Assembly (NCBI GenBank): GCA_963930655.1
Contig: OZ005609.1
Span: forward strand, 17,185,001 to 17,249,000
Reading direction: 5' to 3'
Source of the DNA: Myrica gale
Taxonomy: Eukaryota > Streptophyta > Magnoliopsida > Fagales > Myricaceae
Length of the DNA stretch: 64,000 nucleotides
Part shown: one piece after another, positions 1-10,780 of the stretch
Numbering within the stretch: the stretch's first letter is position 1
How the letters are laid out: every line of letters starts with the position of its first letter
The notes under the pieces: generated by a model
What the model saw: the letters and a program-made list of their open reading frames with translations, nothing else
Databases searched by the model: none
What the model was told of the DNA's origin: nothing
Position numbers and translations under genes: made by a program

Positions 1-751
1 CTTTCCGCATTAGCAATGGACTTTTAGACTTTTAGTGACAACTTGAGACATCACGAAAAGTCGATATAGTGCAGTGCTCGTCCCCTTCCAAACAAAATAA
101 ATTGTCGAGCATTAGATTCCAAGCGATAATAGCGGTCGTCCTCTTCTACCTGCCTTCGCGTCTGCATCTTTGGCTCATCCGACTCCTGTATTCTCATCAC
201 AGGCTTTAAATTCTTTTTCCCCCCGACTAAGCACGTCGATATCCTTTTCATCATGATGTCACGAAGCTTCTGATATTTAGATTTAGAAATTATACTTTAC
301 AGCTGATACTTGATCTCGCTTCTGAATTGGCCTGCATTTAGCTGCATATATAATCTTCGTTTTTTACTTACCCAAAAAAAAAAAGTGACTGCCCAGATAC
401 ATGAAATCCCTGCGATATGTAAAACTATCCTGTCTGAATGGTGTACCACTTAAGTCTTTTTTAGCATAGTCAGGTCAGGTGAGGTGGGAGGACAAATTCT
501 GCAATTGGAAGGTGTTAGCAATTTTTTCTTTTAACAGAGAAGATAAAATAACAAAATAATTTTTTTAAGAAAAAAAAAACTAGGGATGGACCAAACTTTT
601 TCTGGGGGTGGGGACCGACCAATTAACCTCCCTGCTTTTGCTTAGAAAATGCTTTGGATGAAGCCTATTCGAGGTCGGTGGACATGAAAATTTGCAGAAT
701 TAATCCTTGAACTTAGTTGCTGGGTAATACGTCCTTTAATGATGCATCATT
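1..751. other. Left edge, no recognised gene
   Basis: AT-rich sequence with no gene I recognise. A 67-codon minus-strand ORF lies at 51-254 and is rich in basic and acidic residues. It has no motif I can name and could be the end of an exon lying outside the window. Short A and T runs occur near 370 and 560-580. Confidence 0.4.
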
Positions 752-759
752 TCTGTGAA

Positions 760-2055
760 TAGGGGCGGCTCCAGCTATAGGCAGGGTAGGCGGTTGTCTA
801 AGGCCCTCAAAATAGGGAGGCCCTAATTAAAAAAATTCTTTAATAGGTATATTTAAAAAATATTTAATATAAGGCCTCAAGAATTTAACGTTAAAACTAT
901 TTGTATAGAATTTTAGTTAATTTGTTTTTATTCTATAAAAAGACCTATTAAATCTCCTTGATAGAAGGAACCATTAACTCTTCAAATAGGCCTATTAAAT
1001 CTCCTTGATTGAAGTAACCATTAACTCTACACTTTTTTATAAAATCTCTTGCATCGATCAACCCTATAACGTCTATATATTTAAAAGATATTAATTCTAA
1101 ATTGATTCAAACGAAATTCAATGAAATCAATATCTTATAAAATCTCCTTAAAATTGGGTTGACAATTGATTCGAGAAATCCTATAAAATCTCACACCCAA
1201 TTCATTTAATTTTTTTACCCTTACTTGACAAACAAAAATAATTTCACACTTAATTCATTTAAAATCTCACACATATTCTATTTAATATTTTTACAGTTGT
1301 ACACATTAATTAACAACTAAAAATCTAACTTTAAAAAGACTTGATCTATTAACCATTTCACAATTGCGTGAGATTTCAATTGCTTGTTAAGTACAAAAAC
1401 TACTTAAAAATCCTCTCAAGTTCAACCATCCTATTTTGTCTCCTCCTTTATCAATGCTTCTCAACTCTAATATTTTGCATCCTCTCAAGTTCAACCATCT
1501 TATTTTGTCTCCTCAATTATTAGTGCTTCTCAACTCTAATCTTTGGCATCAAGATCACTAGTGGTCCCTAAAGTTCAGGTGCTATTATTCTAAACTTTTT
1601 ATTAAGTAGTCTTATTTTTTGCAGTTATAATTATTTGTATTTTTATTATAAGTTTGTGCTTGTGATTAGTTTAGATTTCATTATCTGTTTAAATATAATT
1701 TTGAGATATTATGTCTAATATAAAATATGAATCTGGTTATAAAAAGTTAAAAAAGAAACGAAAAAATTGAAAAACTGATTCAATCTCAAAAAGGAGCACT
1801 TGATAAATTTGTAATTAATCAACCAAATAATACTTCAAGTTGTAATCAAATACTAACAAATGAAAAATCCCTCCCTATATAATTGGAAGACAACTTTGAA
1901 ATATCAAATAAAAATGACACTACATCAACACCTCGGAAGAAACAAATAAAAATGACACTAATTTTTTTATTTATAATTTTTTTAAAATACATTATTTTAT
2001 AAGGCCTCATTTTGAAATTTCGCCTAAGGCCCCAGTTACCCTAGAGCCGCCCCTG
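760..2055 (+). mobile_element. hAT-superfamily element with 8-bp target duplication
   Basis: The element is 1,296 bp. Its ends are inverted repeats (TAGGGGCGGCTC at the left, GAGCCGCCCCTG at the right), so the arms differ only in the outermost base. It is flanked by near-identical 8-bp copies, TCTGTGAA at 752-759 and TCTGTGAC at 2056-2063. An 8-bp duplication with YAGGG-type ends is the hAT signature. Subterminal stretches near both ends carry AAGGCC-type motifs. The interior is AT-rich and holds only a remnant of the transposase N-terminus (1711-1882), so the element cannot move by itself. Confidence 0.88.
1711..1882 (+). pseudogene. hAT transposase N-terminal remnant, frameshifted
   Basis: An ATG at 1711 opens a reading frame with a very basic run (GYKKLKKKRK). 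A frame change near residue 18 is needed to continue into IEKLIQSQKGALDKF, and the second frame ends at a stop at 1880-1882. A Lys/Arg-rich start followed by a QSQKGALDKF-type motif is what I associate with plant hAT-like (TTF/MYM zinc-finger type) transposases. The assignment is from recall. The zinc-finger, catalytic and dimerisation regions are absent. Confidence 0.6.
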
Positions 2056-2174
2056 TCTGTGACCAACATGCTTACACATATACAATGACAGGACATCCTT
2101 TCCCCGCAATATGGTTCCGCAATTGAATCATTAATCGAGTTAACGTGATAATTAAATGGCTAGTTTCCATCCAT

Positions 2175-3656
2175 AGTTTCAACAAGGATCCGTCTCTTCT
2201 CCCTTAATCTCTAAGATAAAAATTTCTTTTTTTTTCTCCCGCTAAGTCTACCTTCTCAACCTTAAAAATGAAGACTAGGACGGGAGTCCAGCTCTCGGTT
2301 TGCGGTTTTGTTTTCCAATAGGGTCCTCGTGGTGTTTTAGAGTCGAAGCCAAAGAGTTCCAAGTTACTATTAGCGATGGAGGATTGATTACGTTGTCTGA
2401 ATGGAGTCGGAAGAAATACATCACGATTTCATTAGCGATGGGGGACTGAATTGGGGACCCGGAGTGAAGGCGTCAGGTATTTTCAAGAGGGCGAGGGGCC
2501 CGGTCCTTTGGTGGGAACCCTAGGCCTGACTGGAATTACTAACCCCGAGGCTACAGGTATTCCCGGGATTACAAGGTATGCAGGGATTACTGGCCCTGGG
2601 CTCACAAATATTCCTGGGCATTCTGGGTTAGACGTATCTGACATGAAGCCTGGAGGTTTGCAAGGCATCCCGGACAACTTGTCCCCAGAAAACCTGGGCA
2701 ACTTGACCCCTCCGGTCATCCAGGGCAACCTGTCCCCGAGTATCCCTGGCAACTTGGTCCTCTCTTTCTAGGCGGACCAGATTGAAGTTGACAGGCATAC
2801 AGGGCTTGCCAGGCTTACGGATTTTCAGCCTGGCGTTGCCTCGGCCCCCACTGACATACTGATCTTCACCTTGTGAAGTTTCGTTGGGGAGCTTCAGAGT
2901 GGGATCCCGTTGGAGGAGGTCCACGTAGTGCTCGATGGGGTTCTCTCCTAGCGTCGAGGAGACTTGTGTTGCCGCGAGGGAGCGAGCAGTGCTGGCTCTT
3001 TCTTCTGGGTCCCTCTTAGGTGCTCTGGATGTGGGGAGTGTTCTTTTGGACCAGTTCTTGAATCTCATTCTCTAGCGAAGGAGGATGGATGCGATAGCAT
3101 AACCGAACCCTTGGCGGTCAGTTTCCCTAGTAACACTTTGGAGGAGAATCTCCGGCATGGGTCTTGGACATGGTTTTCTCTATTGGTAATATGGTTGGGG
3201 TGTCGTGTGGTGGTAAAGAAGAAAAGCTGAGGGATCTCTTTGCAGTGTTGGAATGCAATCTGGTGCAGCTTAGTTCGAAAAAGTCTAGAAAATCAGGGGG
3301 AAGATGCTAAGGGAGTTGCAAGTATTGAAGTCTTTGGTTAACCATGAAGGGTCTTCTTCGATTGGTAGGAAGACTAAGAGCTATGGGCTGACTGTTAGGG
3401 GAATCGTTTTTGGCGTCTTTGTTGGCACGGTTGGCCGCGATTGGGTGGCTATAGGGTTGAGGGTGGGTGGGAGTACATGAGAGAGTTTTGTTGCTTTGCC
3501 CTGTGGCTAGTGGATTGAGGGTGATTTTGTTTTTTGGTTTTTGTTTTTAGTTTGCGTGTTTGAGGTTTTCAGTATAGTCTCTTGTACTATCGACTTCGTT
3601 GTTGTGTGTCGTCTGGTTCTCTTCTCTTTAATAAGATTAACTTATCAAAAAAAAAA
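2175..3656 (+). mobile_element. LINE (L1-like) with only ORF1 remains, intact 13-bp TSD
   Basis: A plus-strand insertion bounded by perfect 13-bp direct repeats (AGTTTCCATCCAT) at 2162-2174 and 3657-3669. It ends in a tail TTATCAAAAAAAAAA, the 3' end seen in other LINE copies in this window. The body reads as ORF1-type linker and 3' untranslated sequence; endonuclease and reverse transcriptase are missing. About 1.5 kb remains, so most of a usual 5-6 kb element has been lost internally. The target duplication shows it inserted as a unit. Confidence 0.85.
2451..2771 (+). pseudogene. LINE ORF1 tract rich in Gly and Pro
   Basis: An open stretch of about 106 codons with repeated short units such as GITGPGLTNIPGHSGL, GIPGIT and GNLSPSIPGNL. 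A similar Gly/Pro-rich patch occurs in the ORF1 part of the minus-strand LINE near 31.9-32.3 kb, so it seems to belong to this LINE family. It is part of a decayed ORF1, not a stand-alone gene. Conserved DUF4283 and zinc-knuckle segments are not visible here. Confidence 0.45.
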
Positions 3657-3669
3657 AGTTTCCATCCAT

Positions 3670-4005
3670 TGACATTGTGGGGGCTTCCCCAGCCATTATG
3701 GTACGCATTAATAGGCCTGCTCATGGACCTCAATTTTTAAGCTCGTGAGGGTAAAAAAACAATAACGTGGTCTGATGTAGGCCGAGGCTTGCACGGCCAC
3801 ATTGTAGTCGGCGATGCACAGACAGAGAGAGAGAGAGATCTGGATGCATGGAAATTCAAACTAGTAGCTTTTTCACTCATGAACCAACACATTTATAACT
3901 TAGCTTCATCAGTCTCAAGCTCGTGAGATTACATCTCCAAGACACGAGCGACATGAATCGGAAAACATAATATAATAAGCCTGGCTTTTCCAGGTACGTG
4001 CAGAA
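3670..4005. other. Spacer and probable 3' UTR of the GDSL gene
   Basis: Non-coding. It holds a short (AG)n microsatellite near 3822-3838, and the part next to 4006 is probably the 3' untranslated region of the minus-strand lipase gene. No other gene is seen. Confidence 0.5.
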
Positions 4006-5695
4006 TTAGGTCCTGGAGTCCAAGGCAATGATGGTGCTGAGATTCATGGGGTACATGTATCTGGTAGAACCACTCATGATCTGCTGAACGATTATCCCGT
4101 TTGCCTTCTCAGATGGGTGGAATGGATCCCAAAATGCATACTGGTTTCTGTTTGAGCACAAGTTGGATGCCACCGTGCAAAGTCCAATTCCATTGTAGGG
4201 TCCTTGCCCACAGCATGCCACCTTCGCCGTAATAAATCCTGTCAAGAGTAATCTTGTCAGTACCATGTTGCTTGGAACCCATTCCAACCTTAGTTCCCAC
4301 AATTTACCGTCCTCAGATAACTAGTTCCAGATGGCTACACGCCTACACGTACTGCGTCCTTTCCTGCCAATCTAGTTCCCACAATTTCGTAGTTCTTTTG
4401 AATTGCCCTTTTTCCCCGCCCTTAAAGAAGAAAACAAGAACAGAGCAGAAAAACAGAAGCCATAAGACAAGACATACCATATGCTTGAGGATTGTTGATG
4501 AAGTCATTGTTCATTTGCTGCGTATTAGCAGCAACAAAAACGTCCGAGCCAATTTTGCTGTTGAGCCCTCTTATCATCTGAACGAGTTGTGGATTGTACA
4601 AGGACGCAGCTCGTTGCAGCTCAGGTGAGCATTGGCCATTGCTGCTTCGCGTGGCCAATTCTGCTGGAACGCAACCCAGAGGGCCAGTCCCTGTCACAAG
4701 AACTCTACGTGCTCCAAGATCATAAAGCCTCTGAAATGACATTTCAGACATAAGGGAACAAAGATTTTTAGTTATTTGCACATTGAACTCATGTCAAACT
4801 AGAAAAGTTAGCCACCCCACCTGTAGAAGTTTTTGGTACTCAGAAATGAGATATTTGACATAATCTGGGAGAGCGTATTGGCGGGATCTTGCAGAGAATG
4901 GCACCAAGTAGTAGTTGTTCACGAAATCGTTGCCCCCAACAGTGATGAGGACGAGTGCTTGGTTAACCAGTTGCTTAGTCCTCTGAGCTCCGATAATTGC
5001 GGTCACACGTCGCTGGTATTCTTGGAAGTATTCTAGTTGTCTGAACATTCTGATTATGTTTATCTGAAATCGATAACATCAAACTAAGCCATGCATTGTC
5101 TACGGTATGCAGGAAAACAGAGCCATCTTTTCCTCATGTATCTTTCTCCAACTCGTTGGCAACGAAATTATAAAGCATATGCAAATATTGACACAGAAGT
5201 TGTACTTACAAACTGAATTCCAGTGTCATTGAGGATTCCAATGCCAGCAGAGGCGAAGTTTGCACCGACGAGTAGCCTTTGTCCTGTGAGCTCTGGGCTC
5301 AAGTATGGCAACAACGACTCCGAGCCAAGGTTCCTACCTGAATTTTCGTTTTTTTTTTTGGTGTTTACAAGTTAGATAAACATCAACGCACAGAAAAAAT
5401 AGGAATTTCAGCTGTAAAAGTAAACAAATGCGAAAAAGAGATGAACCTAACTGATAAAATCAGGAATGTTTAGGCCATTAGAGAATCGGCCGGTGGGCAT
5501 ATGAGTTGGGTAGTCAATGCCGTAAGGAGGGGAGTCGGCACGGGCTGTGGTTGCCAAGTAGTTGTTGTTCCCATTATCAACCAGTGAATCTCCAAAGACG
5601 AAGAACGCCCGAGCACCCTCAGCTCGAGTAGTAAAAGTTCCCAACACCATGACCATCAAAATCATCCATGCACTGAGAACCGTTAAGCTCGCCAT
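4006..5695 (-). CDS. CUS2: GDSL esterase/lipase, cutin-synthase-like (At5g33370 type)
   Basis: A secreted SGNH hydrolase, 366 residues, in five exons: 5695-5452, 5337-5210, 5063-4821, 4730-4478 and 4238-4006. All introns are GT..AG and the phases agree. Residues 1-27 form a hydrophobic signal peptide. Block I is [15 protein letters not shown] with nucleophile Ser37. Block II is [10 protein letters not shown] with Gly113, block III is [10 protein letters not shown] with Asn169, and block V is DPFHPS with Asp327 and His330. The catalytic set is complete and the length is normal for the family. The tail [13 protein letters not shown] and the body match, from recall, the At5g33370/LTL1 clade, which polymerises hydroxyacyl glycerols into cutin outside epidermal cells; that exact role is inferred. 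The in-frame codon at 5722 is TTG, so the start is the ATG at 5695. Confidence 0.95.
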
Positions 5696-5784
5696 GGAGT
5701 AGGGAGAAGAAGGAAAAAGCAACTGAGATGTGAGGAAACTTGAGAGAAGCTCTTATGTTTGTGGATGCAATAACAGGGGGATCC

Positions 5785-5791
5785 TTATATA
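5785..5791 (-). promoter_or_regulatory. TATA box of the GDSL gene
   Basis: The minus strand reads TATATAA about 90 bases before the ATG at 5695. This would place transcription start near 5755 with a leader of about 60 bases. The match and spacing fit a plant core promoter; no other cis elements are claimed. Confidence 0.7.
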
Positions 5792-5799
5792 GTTAGGGG

Positions 5800-8700
5800 T
5801 TCTTTGTTCTATGGAGAAAAAGAAGGCCCCACTGACACAAAAGCAATCTAATACGGGTGGTTGTGCATGGTAATACCCTGAGGTCATACCTGACAGCCAA
5901 TGCTGTTAGAAAAAAAAAGTAACAAGAAGAATTAGGTTTTAGCCATTAATTACAGCTTATCTATCCCAAACTACTACCACTAAAGGTAATTTATTTAAGG
6001 GTTAATCGTTAAGAAGGAGGATATCAATTTTATATAAGCAAATTATAATTTTCTCTAAACGTTCATATATATAATTCAATACCCTATAGTGGTTTTAATA
6101 CCAGTAAATACCCCCAAATCAAGATACAAATCAATAAAAAGAGAGTTTGTTCTATCCAAGGTGTGAGTAACTTTTGTTTCACCGGGAAAATATAGTTAGA
6201 GAGAATCTTCTTCCCCCACCCAACCCCCAAACGAAAAAAAAAAACAGGTAAGAGTTGAGATCTTCAATTAAAGTAAAGTAGTACTTCTTTTGGCAATAGG
6301 TCCAGTGTAAAAGAGAGAGAGGGTCGGTAAGTGATGCCTGAGACTTAACTAGAGCCAGAAATGACAGCACTTTAAGATCAAAGGCCCCACCACAATTTGA
6401 ACTATGTTGTAACGAAGCCACGTAAAGATTCAGTGATTCACACTTTATACGAAGACATCATAGATGTTTTCTAATCGATGTTTAGATGCCCTCACCTTTT
6501 TAAAACAAATTCCAAAAACCGACTTTGATACTATTTTAACTAACTCATAAAATTTAGAGATTCACAGCCTCAAAAACCGGTTTATAATTAGAGGTGATTC
6601 TAAATTTATATAAAGTTATTTCAGATGTTTCTTAATCGTTGTGGAACTATTACGGTAGAAATTAAGGTACTACTGGTAGATAAATTTTTTTGAGTCATAT
6701 TTAGAGATGACAATGATCTCAAAAACATTCCCGAAAACATTTATGAAAAAAAAAACGCTACGGGGGGAAGTGATTAAGCACAAATTAGTGACTACATCCA
6801 ACACTGGTCCTATCAAATCATTGACCCTCCAACATATCACTTAATGGAGTTAATAAGCTTTCCTGTAACTTAACTGGGTTCCAATCATTCCAACCGAACC
6901 TGATGAGAGCTACATGTGGTGTGGTATTTATCTATCTCACCTGATTAATTGTGCTCATTTAATAGGTTTCGTACCCATTTTATCCCGTCTTCTTACATCA
7001 TCACATATGTTACGAGGGATACTAGTCATGAATAAGTGCTGAGCTTGACCTAAATTTCCCTTTTCCAAAAAAAAAACAAAATTGCGCTTTACCCCCTCAA
7101 ACTACCACCTTATTTATATAGCATGCCCTCCAAAATTACTATTATTCTTGAAATTTAACCCCATAGGTTACTTATATATTTTGTAATTTACCACTCAAGT
7201 TACCATGCAACCGTTAAGATAATTAAAAAAAATTGCTGATGTGGTAAAATTTCAATAGTTTGATCTTCACCAAGTGAGCACATTGAATCTCAAGCTAAAT
7301 TCTAATAATTAAGAAGAATCTAAATCCACAACATGGCACAATATTTCAATGGTCAATAGTTTAAGGTGGTCAATTACCAAGAGTAGCAGTTCAAGGGATA
7401 AATTACAAATAAGGTACTAATTAAATGTAACTCTTTAAAAAAATCTAATGACAACCACTCTCCCATGAGCAGAAGATCATTGCTTGGCTGCTACGAGCTT
7501 CAAGTTTTGTAGGTAACCTAAACTAGAAATACAATATACATTTTCCCCCCTGTTTTCAAAGTTGGAATTGAGTGACTCGAAAGTGGATACCCGTGAGGCA
7601 TTTACAGCTATGGCCTTGTGCTTCAAGTCTTAATTAGAGCTGCATAACCTAACCCTTGGGCATTGGAGTCTGATCAGGTATTTAGATCAGGCACGTTTAG
7701 GTCTGTGTCAAACCTTCATGGCGTTGTTAACTAATTATTTAGAACTCAAATTGGGCAATTTTCAGAACCAAAATATCTTGGCTCTTAATGGCTTTTCCAT
7801 CAAACCTTTGATTCTGTTAGGCAGGCAGTCACAAACTTCTTAATTCTGACAGGGGTTAGTTCTCTGTTTTACATCATAGGAACTTCATTATATGCAATAA
7901 CAGTACCATTAATCATCACAAACGACAGAAGCATCACCAACCCAGTCCTGTTATGGGGTACCCAATTGAATATCTTCCTAGTATACTGAGGTGGAAATTT
8001 CAGTTAATCCAACTGCATTCCCCAAAAAAAAAAACTTTCAGACAAGTACATCAAAGTTTACTAATTTCAGGTATTGGGTAAGTATTTTTTTTTCTCACTC
8101 AAACATCTGAGATCTCACTTTAGAGCAAAAGCCCATCTACTAATGGTGGCAGATTAGAAGAAATAGGAGGCTTGATAAGGGAAGTTTCAGAGCTTGTAAA
8201 CCTACCCCTGTGCATTACAAAGTGCAGATTCTGCATCCGAATTGGGGGCTTATAAGGATGGTAAAGAAATTGTGTGTAAAGTTGGTCTCTGTTTTCTTTG
8301 AAAGATGAACTGTTTTGGAAACATTGATAATTATGAACAACTAACCATGCTTAAGGTTGGGACCACGAGGAACTTACGGACCACAACGTAATGGGAGATG
8401 AGAAAAGTAGAGGAGGGAAATGAGCTGTATGAGGCTTTATAGTGCCAACTACTTTACACCAATATACTTCACAGATAATCATAATTCCAGCCGGAGAAAA
8501 CGGTTCAACTAACACGTTTCCCCACGGATCCTCGAATTGATTCAACTCTCCTTCACAACCTATTTTTTCAGGCTATTGAATTCCTACGGAGGGTACAGAC
8601 TTGAAAGCTATTATTACCCCCTTGGACCTGTGTCGTACTAACACTGATGTGCCATGCCAAATATACTACTTTTCGTGGCAAAAGGAAGCTATCAGAGAGT

Positions 8701-9580
8701 AATCATTTCGGGACTCAAAATTTCTCCATGCGTACATTTCGTGGCATGATAACTGTTTAGTCACAACAGAGAACGTACATTCAAACAAATAAGATAATTC
8801 TAAGTGGTTAAACAAAGAAGAGAATTCTAAGTGTTAGTGTTGTGCGGGCTGTGACTAAGATTCATGACTTGCTCTCAATGACGGATCGAATCGCGGTAGC
8901 TCCATTAAGTTTTGGTAGTCCCCGCATCATGTGAATTCTCGGGTTTATGTGATGGTGAGATTCGGCCTGATTTCGTGATGGTCATCTCTTGAGAGCTTTT
9001 TTTCAGGAAAAAAAAATAATAATTATGAGTGCTCCCGTGTGACAAGAAAAGGGCAAAAACGATATTAACACCATAATTTCATAACAAGAAGATATATGAG
9101 AAATATGCATTATATGATCGGCTGAAACGATAACTATAGATATATCTACATACAATTAAATTGTATAAAATCATATGGAATTCGTGATCATATATAACTA
9201 GTGAAACTTTTACGGTAGATAATTGTATTTCTGCAATCATTTTTGTTTTCCTTCCAAAATGAAAAATGCCCATCATGGTTACATGCCCAAAAATTTGTTT
9301 TACAGGTAAAAGAGAATTTTTTTAGTCAAATGTTGCTCAAAAAGTGAGAACTCAATTGACTCACAAGTCTAACATAAAATGACACTTTTTTTACAATAAT
9401 AAAATTCAATTAAAAAGAGTAACTTTTTATTATAAAACTAAACACAATTTTCAAAATAATGATAATTCAATTAAAGAGATTTTTATTTCATAATAAAAAT
9501 ATAATTTTTTCACCAGTTTGACATTTATACCCTAAAGGGCTAAATTTGACCCTAGCATTATCAACATGCACGGATTGCGT
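5800..9580. other. Long AT-rich intergenic region
   Basis: No coding exon with recognisable homology is seen on either strand. There are short A-runs (5908, 6230, 6750, 7065, 8025, 9010) and a stretch near 7080-7400 whose ends carry imperfect complementary phrases (caaactaccac and agtagcagtt) that might be a degraded MITE. A GC-richer patch at 8838-9000 ends in an A-run and may be a retroposed fragment, but no target duplication was found. Confidence 0.4.
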
Positions 9581-10210
9581 TGAGCCTATCGCATAGGTGC
9601 AATTTAAAAGGCCACTCACTCCATCCACGCGCCAATGTTCACGATATCTGTGGTTCCTTTTCTCCCCTGGTCACCCCTGTTCTTTAGGTCAGCCTTAGTA
9701 CAGGTTTAGGTCGAGAAAGTAACACTAGTTTTGAGCACTGCGGACTGGTTATGGTGGGAGTAAACTATGCTCAAACAAGTCTCTTGTCCAAAGGGCAATG
9801 GCACATTTATTGAAGACCTTATTCTAAAGCAAGAACACACGAAAACTGGACCACTATAGAAGCTTATCTTTTCTTCTAGTATACAATTTAGTGAGATGAG
9901 AATAAATAACAAAAAAAAGAGAGTACAAAAACAGACATCAATAATCTCTTCTCCTACCGCTGGCAAGATCACCAACAAAACTGTCATCATTTTCACTAGG
10001 GCGGCACAAGCACACCGGAAAAATCCGGTGACACCGGCACCGGGTTCCCGGTACCCGGCTTCACCGGTGCCGGTGCCGGTTTGGGATTTTTTACAAAACC
10101 CGGTGGTTTTCCCGGTTCTCGGGTTACCCGGCACTGGGAACCGGGTTTTAAATTTTTTTTTTTAAACAAAACGACCCGTTTTCTCCCCTAGCATACAGAG
10201 AGTTCTCGTT

Positions 10211-10302
10211 CGAGCGCCGCTCGACAGGCGCTCGAGCGCTTCACACCATTTTCTTACAGAGCCAAAGCGCTCGAGCGCCGCTCAACAGGCGCTCGAGCGC
10301 TT
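10211..10302. repeat. Duplicated CGAGCG-rich unit in the hAT element
   Basis: Two 31-base copies, at 10211-10241 and 10272-10302, differ at one base. Each contains CGAGCG and its complement CGCTCG, so each can fold on itself. They lie near the GC-rich left end of the hAT element and are far richer in G+C than the surroundings. Confidence 0.75.
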
Positions 10303-10652
10303 TCTTAAAAATTAAAAAAAAAAACGCCAAATTTTCTTTCTTTTCCCCCGACCCAGTTCAGACCCATTTCACTCCACGCCTCAATTTTCTTTCTTTTCTC
10401 TCCACTCTCCAGCACCAGCGGCTAGATCCAGCTCTCTATTCTCCCTCTCTATCTGTACTCTCTAGATCCAGTTCTCCTGTGCTCAACTCACAACTCACAA
10501 GGTACTAGTTCTCCCGTGCTCAAGTCACAGTTCTCTATTTTGCTCAATTTTCGTTTTGGGGGCTAGGGTTCGGTTGTATTTTTATGTTTTTGGCTTGTGA
10601 TTCAAATGTATGATGTATCATGTATCTCTATTTTGTATCTCTATGCTGTCAC

Positions 10653-10780
10653 AAAGAGGAAGAGAGAGAGAGGGAAGGAGGGAGAGAGGGACTGCCGGAC
10701 TGACTCGACTAAGAGAGGGAAGGAGGGAGAGAGGGACTGACTCGACTGAGGGAGGGAGGAAGGGAGGGAGAGAGAGGGAC
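10653..10780. repeat. GA-rich minisatellite in the hAT element
   Basis: A purine-rich tract built of GAGAGGGAAGGAGGGAGAGA-like units, with two or more copies of a GGGACTGACTCGACT-type spacer. It gives rise to artificial open frames on both strands, which I do not count as genes. Confidence 0.7.

Noticed and set aside
5720..5722. Upstream in-frame start for the GDSL gene
   Set aside because: The codon is TTG, not ATG; the ATG at 5695 gives a normal signal peptide.
8838..9010. Possible SINE with a B-box-like GGATCGAATCG and an A-rich end
   Set aside because: No convincing A box and no flanking target duplication could be found.
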